The notes below the pieces were generated by a model. The model was not told the DNA's origin, made no database searches, and was given only the letters and a program-made list of their open reading frames with translations. Made by a program: the position numbers and the translations under genes. DNA of 14,973 nucleotides from Flavobacteriales bacterium UBA6969. GTDB taxonomy: Bacteria > Bacteroidota > Bacteroidia > Flavobacteriales_D > Sanyastnellaceae. Location of the stretch: contig DJYV01000057.1 in the NCBI GenBank assembly GCA_002448555.1, positions 1 to 14,973 of the forward strand. The letters are read 5' to 3'. Positions 1-7,008 of the stretch are shown in pieces (the first letter of the stretch is position 1; the number at the start of each line of letters is the position of its first letter).

Positions 1-902
1 AACGATACGCCGCCGTCCGTGGAACGCTTGAACACCGTGCTCTCACCCAACAACTGGATGGTATAGCAGATGGAAGGGTCGGTGGGGTGAAAAGCCAATT
101 CCATGTATTCGCCAGACGCCACTTGGATCATGGTCTCCCCGTCGTTTTCACTTCGGAACAAGCCGTAATTCGTGGCAGCAAGCAGCTGAGGCTCCTGTCC
201 TTCCACCACTGGTGAAAAGATAACGTCGCGGTACCAGCGATCTGCACCCTGGAACGTGGAATTGCCGCATTCTTCCCACGATAAGCCACCATCGGTGGTG
301 CGCCACAATTGACCGGACCCCGAACCCACAAAAACACGGTCCGAATCCAATGGGTGGATGGCGACGCTATACACGCTGGTGAGCGGCAAGTCGCGGGTCA
401 TGAGTTCCCAATGCGCTCCGTGGTCGACGCTTTTCCACGCCCCGGCCGTAGCGGTGCCGCACCACACCACCTGGTGATTGGATGCGGACTGCTCCACCGT
501 GTAAACGTGGCAGGCACCGGGGCTCTGCACTTGGAATTGCATGGCGACCTCCGGGTCGTAGCTCCAAGGGCCGAGCTCCTCCCATTCACCGGTCAGTCGA
601 TTGGCGGCTTCTGCGTGGGCGGCGACGTACGCATGCGACACTACAGGCGCTGGCAACTCCGCGTTACGCATCCAGCGCTTGTAGAATTGCGTGTCGCAGT
701 TTTTGACAAACGCGTGGTCGGCGTAGTACGATTCGTAGGCCGAGCGCACCGCTTCGTGCGAGGCTTCACCGCTGTACATCAACTGCACCCACTCAGGGGA
801 TTCGGCCGATGGACGGTAAGCGGTTTGCGGAACGTGTTGGGCGTTTGCCGCCGTCATGAGCAAAATACCCAGGGCAAACGTGCAGAGTTGAATTCGTCGC
901 AT
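1..902 (-). CDS. Secreted Asp-box (BNR) beta-propeller protein, 3' part missing
   Basis: The minus frame is open from an ATG at 902 to the left edge, giving the first 300 residues. Residues 1-22 are a Sec signal peptide (two Arg, hydrophobic core, Ala-Asn-Ala-Gln cleavage site). A linker follows, with FYKRW near 73-77 and a Leu-Gly-Pro segment near 110; both are typical of the leader of Bacteroidota sortilin/VPS10-like propellers. Four Asp-box motifs then appear: SVDHGAHW at 158, TTDGGLSW at 202, SENDGETM at 251 and STDGGVS at 294. Asp-boxes sit in blade turns of sialidase-like propellers, which bind or hydrolyse glycans or act as protein-binding scaffolds. No catalytic residues can be assigned, so the substrate is unknown. 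Related proteins are usually 700-1000 residues and end in a T9SS sorting domain; whether this one does lies outside the window. A strong terminator separates it from the giant gene upstream, so it has its own transcription unit. Confidence 0.85.
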   Translation of the reverse strand, partial: MRRIQLCTFALGILLMTAANAQHVPQTAYRPSAESPEWVQLMYSGEASHEAVRSAYESYYADHAFVKNCDTQFYKRWMRNAELPAPVVSHAYVAAHAEAANRLTGEWEELGPWSYDPEVAMQFQVQSPGACHVYTVEQSASNHQVVWCGTATAGAWKSVDHGAHWELMTRDLPLTSVYSVAIHPLDSDRVFVGSGSGQLWRTTDGGLSWEECGNSTFQGADRWYRDVIFSPVVEGQEPQLLAATNYGLFRSENDGETMIQVASGEYMELAFHPTDPSICYTIQLLGESTVFKRSTDGGVS

Positions 903-905
903 GCC

Positions 906-913
906 CAAAAATA
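906..913 (-). promoter_or_regulatory. Possible -7 element of the propeller gene (TATTTTTG)
   Basis: TATTTTTG on the minus strand matches the Bacteroidota -7 consensus TAnnTTTG exactly. It lies only 3 bases before the ATG at 902, so a transcript from it would be leaderless or nearly so. I see no clear TTG at the expected upstream spacing, so this may be chance in a short A/T-rich stretch. Confidence 0.25.
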
Positions 914-929
914 AGGGAGCAGCGGCCGG

Positions 930-963
930 AAAAAGAAAGAGCCGCCCATTGCGGGGCGGCTCT
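930..963 (-). terminator. Intrinsic terminator of the giant repeat-protein gene
   Basis: A perfect 10-bp stem (938-947 with 954-963, core GAGCCGCCC) closes a 6-base loop. Read on the minus strand it is followed by a T-rich run (930-937). It lies 46 bases past the stop codon of the 1009-6774 gene and before the propeller gene, so it ends the giant's transcript. The plus side lacks a comparable T-run, which sets the direction. Confidence 0.85.
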
Positions 964-1008
964 CTCGTTCAAGTGAAATTTGGATGGTTGGTCCAAATGG
1001 TCGGTTCA

Positions 1009-4000
1009 TTATTCAGGGCAAGCCGTTCCGTAGTACTGGAAGAACGTGAGGAGGTCACTTACATCGATGAACAAGTCACCATTGATGTCACCCGGACATG
1101 CATCCGGATAGTCGCAACCGCCTGGGAAGTTGGCTCCCGCATCGAAATTCAATCCCTCCGGGTCCATGCAGCCTACGATGAGGCAAGATCCGTCGTCGGA
1201 GGTCGCTGAAGCATCGTAGTTGCAAGCGAGCTCGTTCATGCAACCCGCGAACTCACAGGAACCGTCATCGCCGAAGGCATTCGGGTTGTAGTTCGTGGCG
1301 TCGACGCTGGTGCAACCTGCGTACAAGCACGAGCCATTGTCTTCCTCCGCTGCCTCGTCGTAGTTTGAAGCAGCTGTGTCGGTGCAGCCCTGAGTCGCGC
1401 ACGAGAAGGCACACGACATGTCGTCGTACGTCGCTGCTGGGTTGAAGTTGGTCGCTGCTTCATACATGCAACCGGCTACAATACACGAGCCATCGTCTAC
1501 GTTCGCACCTGGGTCAAAGTTGTCTGCATCAGGGTTCGTACAACCGGTGTACTCACACAAGGCCTCTTGGTCACCCGTATTCGCTTGGGCATCGTAGTTC
1601 GAAGCCAAGTCATCGTAGCAACCGCTGTACAAGCAGATGGCAGTTTGGTCACCCGTGTTGGCCTGTGGATCATAGTTGTCCGCAGCTTCGTCCATGCAAC
1701 CTGTGTACAAGCACGTACCGTCGTCGGCGTTGGCGCCGGCGTCGTAGTTATCGGCAGCAGCGTCGGTGCAACCGAAGTAGACACACAGTGCTTCTTGATC
1801 ACCGGTGTTGGCCTGGGCGTCGTAGTTGTCCGCTTCCGAATCCATGCAACCCGTGTACAAGCAGCTGCCGTCTTCCACGTTAGCGCCAGCGTCGTAGTTG
1901 TCCGCGTCTGGATCCATGCAACCGAAGTACTCACACAATGCCTCCTGGTCGCCCGTGTTGGCTTGGGCATCGTAGTTGTCGGCATCGGCATCGTAGCAAC
2001 CCGTGTACAAACACTCCGCAGCTTGGTCCCCTGTGTTGGCCTGTGCATCGTAGTTGTCCGCTTCCGGATCCATACAACCGGTATACAAGCATGAGCCGTC
2101 GTTCAGGTTCGAAGCCGGATTGTAGTTGTCCGCCGTTTCATCCGTACAGCCCTCGTAGATACACGTGAGGTCATCGAAGTTGGCCGAAGGATCGTAGTTC
2201 GAAGCCATTTCATCGGTACAGCCACCCGCAATCAGTGGGAACGTCAACTCAACGTCTTCGTACTGCTCCAGTTGGCCACCCAACTCAAATTGAATGTTGT
2301 AGCGAAGGAACATGACGCCGTTGGTCGTGAATTGACCGACGAGCAAACGACCGTCCGCATCGGGCACCCCTTGCGTTTCAGAAGCGCCGGGGTTCAAGAA
2401 AATCTGCGCACCGGCTTCTGTGTCGATGATCATGTCCTCGCCTGCATTGAATGAAGGCAGGTGCAAGTACATGTTTTGCTGCGCCAAGGCATTGTAATCG
2501 CCCGGAGCTGCACCGATCGTCAACCACGAATCGTATTCCAATTCAGGGAAGTAGCTAAAGAAGCCTGGGTTGATGTTGCCACCGAAGTCCTCGCCGAGTG
2601 GGTGCTGGTAGAATGCTGCCGTCGTCGTCGTCCACCAAGGGTAGTCCGCGTTACCGAACAAGGCCGTCATGTCGACATCAGCGTTCGTGTCAAACTGCGC
2701 ATAGACCTGGTAGGTGGTATTGCCTTCGACGGTGTTTTCTCCAACAACCTCATACGTAAGGCCTTGGAACGAACCATCGCCCCAGATGCACGAACCGTCG
2801 TCGTTGGTCGCCAGCGGATCGTAGTTCGTTGCAGAAGCCGAGGCACAGCCCAAGACTTCATCGCACTCGGCTACACCATCGCCTTCGTAGTCGCCGTTGC
2901 AGTTGCCGTCGCAGTCAGAGAATGGACCGGCGTATTCGCACGTTTCTGGCACATCCACATCGGCCGTTGGGTCGTAGTTGCAGGCCAACTCATCGAAGCA
3001 ACCGGCATCGAGGCACGTTCCGTCTTCATCGGTAGCGTTTTCATTGTAGTTGTAGGCGGACTCTTCCGTACAGCCCGCAATTTCCTGACCATCGCAGATG
3101 CCATCTCCGTCCACATCGCTGTAGCAGTTGCCATCGCAATCCACATGCTCAGTGCTGTAGTAGCAGGTGCCGTTGTCATCCGTAGCTTCCAAATCATAGT
3201 TGCAAGCTGTTTCGTCTGTGCAGCCTGCGCCGAATGTTGGGAAAACAAGATTCACGTCGGTTGCGTAGTGGGTTTCACTCACCGCATCGCGGAATTGCAT
3301 GTTGTACCTAACCGAGACGACGCCGCTGGTTGTGAACTGACCGAGCAAAATCTGTCCATCTTGGGCGAAAGACAAAGGGCTTCCATTTGGACCGGGTATG
3401 TAATACAAACTCGCACCCACTGCGTCGTTCACGAGAACGTTGGCACCGCTCTCCTCGAAGTCTGTGAAGAAGTTGGCCAATCCTACCGTTTGCAATTCAA
3501 TCGGAGAGCCGGGACCTCCGCCGAGTGCAAGCCATGTATCGTACTCCAATTCCGGGAACATCACGAAGAAGGCCGGGTTGATGGAGTGCGCCAACAGGGC
3601 ACCGTTAGGATCCTGGTGGAAGGCTTCAGTGGAGCTGATTTCCCATGGCTCATCCGCTGTACCGTAACTAGCCACAACCTGGATCAACGTGTCCGGGTTG
3701 AAGTTGGCGTACAAGCGGTAGGTTGACGTACCTTCAATCAAGTCGTGTCCGATCAAGTCGTAACTCAATCCTGTGAACAAACCTTCGGGCCAAGTGCACG
3801 AACCGTCGTCGTCAGTGGCAGCTGGGTTATAGTTCGTCGCTGAGGATGAGGAACAACCGGGGATTTCGGCATCGTTACAAATGCCGTCGCCATCGTGGTC
3901 GGCCAAGCAGTCACCTGCGCAATCCTCACCGGCAGCGGGGAATTCACATGAGCCGTCTTCATCGGTAGCATCCGTATCGAAGTTGCACGCCGTCGCGTCC

Positions 4001-6774
4001 GTACAGCCGGGCACTTCAAACGGGTTGCAAACGCCGTCACCGTCACTGTCTGCGATGCAATCGCCTTCGCACGTGTAACCAGGTTCGGGCAAGTTGCCTT
4101 CACAGTCGCATGCGCCTGGGGCTATGCCGTCTCCACCGCAAACGCCGCATTCGTCGTTTATCGTGCAAGAGCCGTCATCCTCAGTAGCGTCGCTGCTGTA
4201 GTTGCAAGCTGTATCATCGGTACAGCCCAAGACTTCAAATTCGTCGCAGGTGCCGTCGCCATCGGCGTCGTTCAAGCACACGCCGTCGCAGTCGTAACCT
4301 GCTTCTGGACCACTGCCTGCGCAATCGCAAGCGCCTTCAGCAATGCCGTCACCGCCGCATACGCCACATTCGTCGTTTTGCAAGCAAGTACCGTCATCGT
4401 CCGTTGCCATCGGGTTGTAGTTGCACGCTGTTTCATCCGTACAGCCGTCAAGTGGTGGCATGTACGTGCCGGTCGTAAAGTACAGTTCGCGGCTCTCCAT
4501 GGTTGCGGTACCACCTTGGCGCCATTGCATGTTCCACAAACCGCTGATATCACCGGGTTCACCCGATTCGTCGTCCGTTACGGTCAACTGGGCCAACAGC
4601 ACGCGGCCGTCATCACCCGCAACAGCGAGTGGGTTGGTTCCAGGTGCGGCCATGTACCAGCTTCCGCCGGCAGGAGAATTCAATTCAAACCCATTGCCTG
4701 CTTGGAATTCACTAAACGCATCAGTCATTCCAATGGAGCTCACCGACTCGTCGTTGGTGCTTTCTGAACCAATGGTCAACCAGCTATCGTACTCAAGTGT
4801 GGGATCCATAGAAAAGAAGGTCGGGTTGATGCCACTTCCAAGGTTGGACCCTAAGGGGTTCTGGTAGAACGCTGTCGTCACCTCAAGCTCGAGCGCTACA
4901 GGATCAGATTCTGCTGAACCCACTGCAAACAGGGCCGTGCATTCGTCGTCGGCATTCTCAAAGAGTGCGTATACACGGTAGGTGGTACCCAAATCCGTAT
5001 CCGCATACACTTCAGCGTGCAAGAATGGGAAGGCAGGAACATCGCATGAACCGTCGTCATCCGTTGCGACCGGGTCGTAGTTGATGGCCAAGTCGTTGGT
5101 ACAGCCCACTGTTTCAAGCGCATCACAAACGCCATCACCATCCGCATCATTCACGCAATCTCCGTTGCAGTCGTAACCGGCTTCTGGAAGGGTGCCTTCG
5201 CAGTCGCAGGTTCCCTCAGGGAATCCTGTGCCGCCGCAGACGCCGCAGGCGTCTTCAACAGCGCACGAATCGTCGCTCACTGTGGCGAGGGGGTCGTAGT
5301 TGCACGCCGTAGCATCCATACAGCCCAATACATCTTCTGAATCGCATACTCCGTTGTTGTTGTCGTCGGCCAAACAGGTTCCACCGCATACGCCGAGCGC
5401 ATCCAACGTATTGCCTGCGCAATCACAGGCACCTTCTGGAATTCCATTACCACCACAAACACCGCATTCATCTTCCTCAGCACAAGATCCATCTTCTTCA
5501 GTCGCGGTGGGATCGTAATTGCATGCCGTGCTGTCCGTGCAGCCTGATACTTCAAGTTCGTCGCATGTTCCATCTTGGTCGGCATCGTTCAGACAAACGC
5601 CATCGCAGTCATAACCCGCATTCGGTGTATTGCCGTCGCAATCGCAAGCGCCCTCGGCGATGCCGTTTCCACCGCACACACCGCACTCGTCGAGTACAGT
5701 ACAAGAGCCATCGTCGTCTGTGGCCAAATCGTTGTAGTTGCAAGCATCCGAGTCGGTGCAGCCTGCTACCTCTAACGGATCACACACGCCATCGCCGTCA
5801 GCATCCGCCAAGCAGTCGCCGGCACAATCGTAGCCTTCAGCAGCCTGCGTTCCTTCACAGTCGCAATCGCCTGCTGGAATGTCTGAACAACCACATTCAT
5901 AAATGTCACCAGGGCCATTGCAAACGCCACAAGCGTCCAAAAAACCCACACAATCGTCTGCATCATCGCATATGCCATCCGCGTCGGCATCCGCAGTGCA
6001 TGCGCCGCCGCATACACCCAAGGCATCGAGGTAATCACAAGAACCGTCGTCTGCCGTTGCCGCTGAATCGAAATTGCACGCTGCTTCATCCGTGCAACCG
6101 AATACGTCGGGCAAGTTATCCGCTGTGTCGTGCGTGGCACCCAATGCATTCGAGGATACTCCAGCTGCATCGCGCCACTGAATGTTCCAGTCGCACGTTA
6201 CATGACCCGGGTTTCCATCGGCATCGTCTGCGGCGGTAAACTGCCCCAACAGCACCATGCCGTCATCGCCAGCCAATGCAAGATCGTTCGAGCCCGGAGT
6301 GATGTACCAGCTTCCACCAACTGCGCCTTCGCCCAAGACAAAGCCGTTGCCGTTGTTGAATTCGGTGAATGCACCGGCCATACCTATAGAAGAGATGGTC
6401 GGGTCTTCGTTCGTCTCCGAACCAATGGTGAACCAGCTGTCATACCCGATTTCCGGAATAATCGTCAGGAAGAAGGCATTGATGCCAGATCCCAAGTTTG
6501 CTCCTCCACCGTTTTGGTAGAATGACGTTGTTACCCCCAATTCGAGTGTGACGGGGTTGTCCTCAGCAGCACCTACGGAGTAGGCAGCAACACATTCATC
6601 GGTAGCAGAACCGAACTCCGCATAAATGCGGTATGTGGTGCCGTGTTCAGAGGTGGCATGGACCTCGCTTTCCAAACCCAAGAACTGGGAAAACCCTGTT
6701 GCTGTGAGCAACAAAGTGGAAAGTGAAAGCAGCGAAAAGCGCTTCCAAGCAGTTGTGATTGTTAAGTAATTCAT
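1009..6774 (-). CDS. Giant secreted Cys/Asp-rich repeat protein with four novel modules
   Basis: This encodes 1921 residues. I chose the ATG at 6774: it starts a clean signal peptide (1-30), and a TAnnTTTG promoter element lies at 6807-6814, downstream of the longer ATG at 6819. In order: module 1 at 32-205; composite Cys-rich array at 225-576; module 2 at 583-755; array at 776-995; module 3 at 1002-1179; array at 1183-1330; module 4 at 1337-1513; fifteen tandem CTD-type repeats at 1517-1890; and a dockerin-like EF-hand tail at 1893-1921 (GDINGDLFIDVSDLLTFF). Each module has conserved TYRxYAxF, FYQ, a YDSWLTIG-like motif and LLGQFTT. The arrays combine CTDxxACNY...DDGSC, DECGVCGG and DADGDGVCD elements; the last resembles thrombospondin type 3 calcium loops. 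There is no catalytic motif and no T9SS type A domain. A role as calcium-stabilised surface fibre, matrix or adhesin is inference. Function is unknown. Confidence 0.92.
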   Translation of the reverse strand: MNYLTITTAWKRFSLLSLSTLLLTATGFSQFLGLESEVHATSEHGTTYRIYAEFGSATDECVAAYSVGAAEDNPVTLELGVTTSFYQNGGGANLGSGINAFFLTIIPEIGYDSWFTIGSETNEDPTISSIGMAGAFTEFNNGNGFVLGEGAVGGSWYITPGSNDLALAGDDGMVLLGQFTAADDADGNPGHVTCDWNIQWRDAAGVSSNALGATHDTADNLPDVFGCTDEAACNFDSAATADDGSCDYLDALGVCGGACTADADADGICDDADDCVGFLDACGVCNGPGDIYECGCSDIPAGDCDCEGTQAAEGYDCAGDCLADADGDGVCDPLEVAGCTDSDACNYNDLATDDDGSCTVLDECGVCGGNGIAEGACDCDGNTPNAGYDCDGVCLNDADQDGTCDELEVSGCTDSTACNYDPTATEEDGSCAEEDECGVCGGNGIPEGACDCAGNTLDALGVCGGTCLADDNNNGVCDSEDVLGCMDATACNYDPLATVSDDSCAVEDACGVCGGTGFPEGTCDCEGTLPEAGYDCNGDCVNDADGDGVCDALETVGCTNDLAINYDPVATDDDGSCDVPAFPFLHAEVYADTDLGTTYRVYALFENADDECTALFAVGSAESDPVALELEVTTAFYQNPLGSNLGSGINPTFFSMDPTLEYDSWLTIGSESTNDESVSSIGMTDAFSEFQAGNGFELNSPAGGSWYMAAPGTNPLAVAGDDGRVLLAQLTVTDDESGEPGDISGLWNMQWRQGGTATMESRELYFTTGTYMPPLDGCTDETACNYNPMATDDDGTCLQNDECGVCGGDGIAEGACDCAGSGPEAGYDCDGVCLNDADGDGTCDEFEVLGCTDDTACNYSSDATEDDGSCTINDECGVCGGDGIAPGACDCEGNLPEPGYTCEGDCIADSDGDGVCNPFEVPGCTDATACNFDTDATDEDGSCEFPAAGEDCAGDCLADHDGDGICNDAEIPGCSSSSATNYNPAATDDDGSCTWPEGLFTGLSYDLIGHDLIEGTSTYRLYANFNPDTLIQVVASYGTADEPWEISSTEAFHQDPNGALLAHSINPAFFVMFPELEYDTWLALGGGPGSPIELQTVGLANFFTDFEESGANVLVNDAVGASLYYIPGPNGSPLSFAQDGQILLGQFTTSGVVSVRYNMQFRDAVSETHYATDVNLVFPTFGAGCTDETACNYDLEATDDNGTCYYSTEHVDCDGNCYSDVDGDGICDGQEIAGCTEESAYNYNENATDEDGTCLDAGCFDELACNYDPTADVDVPETCEYAGPFSDCDGNCNGDYEGDGVAECDEVLGCASASATNYDPLATNDDGSCIWGDGSFQGLTYEVVGENTVEGNTTYQVYAQFDTNADVDMTALFGNADYPWWTTTTAAFYQHPLGEDFGGNINPGFFSYFPELEYDSWLTIGAAPGDYNALAQQNMYLHLPSFNAGEDMIIDTEAGAQIFLNPGASETQGVPDADGRLLVGQFTTNGVMFLRYNIQFELGGQLEQYEDVELTFPLIAGGCTDEMASNYDPSANFDDLTCIYEGCTDETADNYNPASNLNDGSCLYTGCMDPEADNYDAQANTGDQAAECLYTGCYDADADNYDAQANTGDQEALCEYFGCMDPDADNYDAGANVEDGSCLYTGCMDSEADNYDAQANTGDQEALCVYFGCTDAAADNYDAGANADDGTCLYTGCMDEAADNYDPQANTGDQTAICLYSGCYDDLASNYDAQANTGDQEALCEYTGCTNPDADNFDPGANVDDGSCIVAGCMYEAATNFNPAATYDDMSCAFSCATQGCTDTAASNYDEAAEEDNGSCLYAGCTSVDATNYNPNAFGDDGSCEFAGCMNELACNYDASATSDDGSCLIVGCMDPEGLNFDAGANFPGGCDYPDACPGDINGDLFIDVSDLLTFFQYYGTACPE
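1105..2226 (-). repeat. Fifteen tandem 24-28-residue CTD-type repeats in the giant protein
   Basis: There are fifteen consecutive units with consensus GC-[MTY]-D-x2-A-[DST]-NYD-x2-A, ending in DDGSC or GDQEALC, with two Cys each. Nine are the common 24-residue-class form. Five (units 3, 4, 6, 8, 9) are a 26-residue form with NTGDQ before the second Cys. Unit 11 is longer, with an extra Cys. Units 5-6 and 7-8 alternate the two forms, giving a 50-residue higher-order period. By eye, units 4 and 6 differ at many silent positions, so this is not a very recent duplication. Confidence 0.9.
2236..2766 (-). repeat. Novel module, copy 4 (giant protein residues 1337-1513)
   Basis: This is the fourth copy of the ~175-residue module. 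Visible anchors are TTYQVYAQF, AAFYQHPLG, NPGFFSYFPELEYDSWLTIG and LLVGQFTT. It is closest to copy 3: both start GL[ST]Y[DE], have an acidic-aromatic PWE/PWW segment, and end RYN[MI]QF before a LxFP strand. Confidence 0.85.
2785..3228 (-). repeat. Cys-rich calcium-type repeat array C (giant residues 1183-1330)
   Basis: CTD-type repeats (CTDETACNY, CTEESAYNY, CFDELACNY, CASASATNY) alternate with thrombospondin-3-like Asp loops (VDGDGICDG and a degenerate YEGDGVAECDE). Unlike arrays A and B it has no DECGVCGG element. It links modules 3 and 4. Confidence 0.8.
3238..3771 (-). repeat. Novel module, copy 3 (giant protein residues 1002-1179)
   Basis: This is the third copy of the module, with STYRLYANF, EAFHQDPNG, AFFVMFPELEYDTWLALG and LLGQFTT. 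The usual DSWLTIG is altered to DTWLALG and FYQ to FHQ, making it the most diverged of the four copies at these anchors. Confidence 0.83.
3790..4449 (-). repeat. Cys-rich composite repeat array B (giant residues 776-995)
   Basis: Two full composite units of ~73-75 residues are followed by shorter ones. Each full unit runs CTDxxACNY...DDGxC, then DECGVCGGDGIA...GACDC, then GYxCxG with a D[AS]DGDG calcium-type loop. The unit then recurs without the CGVCGG part. It links modules 2 and 3. Confidence 0.83.
4510..5028 (-). repeat. Novel module, copy 2 (giant protein residues 583-755)
   Basis: This is the second copy of the module, with TTYRVYALF, TAFYQNPLG, EYDSWLTIGSES, AGGSWYM and GDDGRVLLAQLT. 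It pairs with copy 1: both have DEC in the first third and an SSIGM motif after the DSW[LF]TIG motif, which copies 3 and 4 lack. Confidence 0.87.
5044..6102 (-). repeat. Cys-rich composite repeat array A (giant residues 225-576)
   Basis: This is the longest composite array, with five CTD-type repeats (CTDEAACNF to CTNDLAINY). They are separated by DECGVCGG/GACDC elements and D-x-D-x-DGxCD loops in a period of roughly 73-75 residues. The first interval is irregular, with extra CGVC and ECGC motifs. DECGVCGG-type elements also occur in animal ADAMTS cysteine-rich regions, and the Asp loops resemble thrombospondin type 3 repeats. Calcium binding is inferred from these resemblances. Confidence 0.83.
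6160..6681 (-). repeat. Novel module, copy 1 (giant protein residues 32-205)
   Basis: This is the first copy of the module and directly follows the signal peptide. Anchors are TTYRIYAEF, TSFYQNGGG, GYDSWFTIGSET, VGGSWYI and GDDGMVLLGQFT, ending in a WNIQWRD strand. The strand-rich pattern with few helices suggests a beta-sandwich. The fold is inferred only from residue pattern. Confidence 0.87.
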
Positions 6775-6806
6775 CGCGGATATAATCCAATTCCTACTTA
6801 AATATA

Positions 6807-6814
6807 CAAAATTA
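6807..6814 (-). promoter_or_regulatory. Candidate -7 promoter element of the giant gene (TAATTTTG)
   Basis: TAATTTTG on the minus strand is an exact match to the Bacteroidota TAnnTTTG -7 element. It would put transcription start about 26 bases before the ATG at 6774, which supports that start over the one at 6819. No good -33 TTG is visible at standard spacing. Confidence 0.4.
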
Positions 6815-6998
6815 ATCAACCTAAAACCACTATTAGTCTAACTATTTGTGATTATACAGCTGAATTTTTGGCCAATTTTTTCGGATTTGGAAGGTGTATA
6901 CTGCCTCCGCATACGCGGCAGGGCGCGGAGAAGTTGCGTTCCGCGGTCAGAAAAGTGAACTCCCCTCCTTTTCAGTAGTTTAGTACTTGATTATCACC

Positions 6999-7003
6999 GA
7001 GGA
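6999..7003 (+). promoter_or_regulatory. Shine-Dalgarno-like GAGGA that decides the protease start
   Basis: GAGGA ends 5 bases before the ATG at 7009 but overlaps the in-frame ATG at 7003. It therefore favours 7009 as the real start. Many Bacteroidota genes do without such sites, so the support is moderate. Confidence 0.4.
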
Positions 7004-7008
7004 TGCCT

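Larger units (their letters stand above)
6775..7008. other. Divergent intergenic region with a GC-rich inverted-repeat island
   Basis: This is the control region between the giant gene (minus) and the metalloprotease (plus). The left part (6781-6900) is A/T-rich. At 6901-6945 there is a sudden GC-rich cluster of short inverted repeats: CTGCC/GGCAG at 6901-6905 and 6917-6921, CTCCGC/GCGGAG at 6905-6910 and 6925-6930, and CGCGGA/TCCGCG at 6924-6929 and 6940-6945. They overlap, so alternative stems are possible. I found no exact TAnnTTTG for the plus-strand gene. The island could be a leader RNA structure or an operator. Confidence 0.4.

Noticed and set aside
309..914. 201-residue plus-strand open frame at the left edge
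   Set aside because: The minus frame through the same bases is open to the edge, with a signal peptide and four Asp-box motifs, so the plus frame is a shadow.
1105..2226. CRISPR-like array
   Set aside because: Units are in-frame coding repeats of 72-84 bases with no constant repeat/variable spacer pattern and no cas genes nearby.
1567..3726. Long plus-strand open frames opposite the giant gene (175 and 421 residues)
   Set aside because: They mirror the strongly biased codons of the minus-strand repeats, are rich in Val/Arg/His without domains or signal peptides, and the minus frame is clearly the real one.
5523..6239. 238-residue Arg/His-rich plus-strand open frame
   Set aside because: Extreme His/Arg/Pro composition comes from reading the Cys/Asp/Gly repeats backwards; no start signal or homology is visible.
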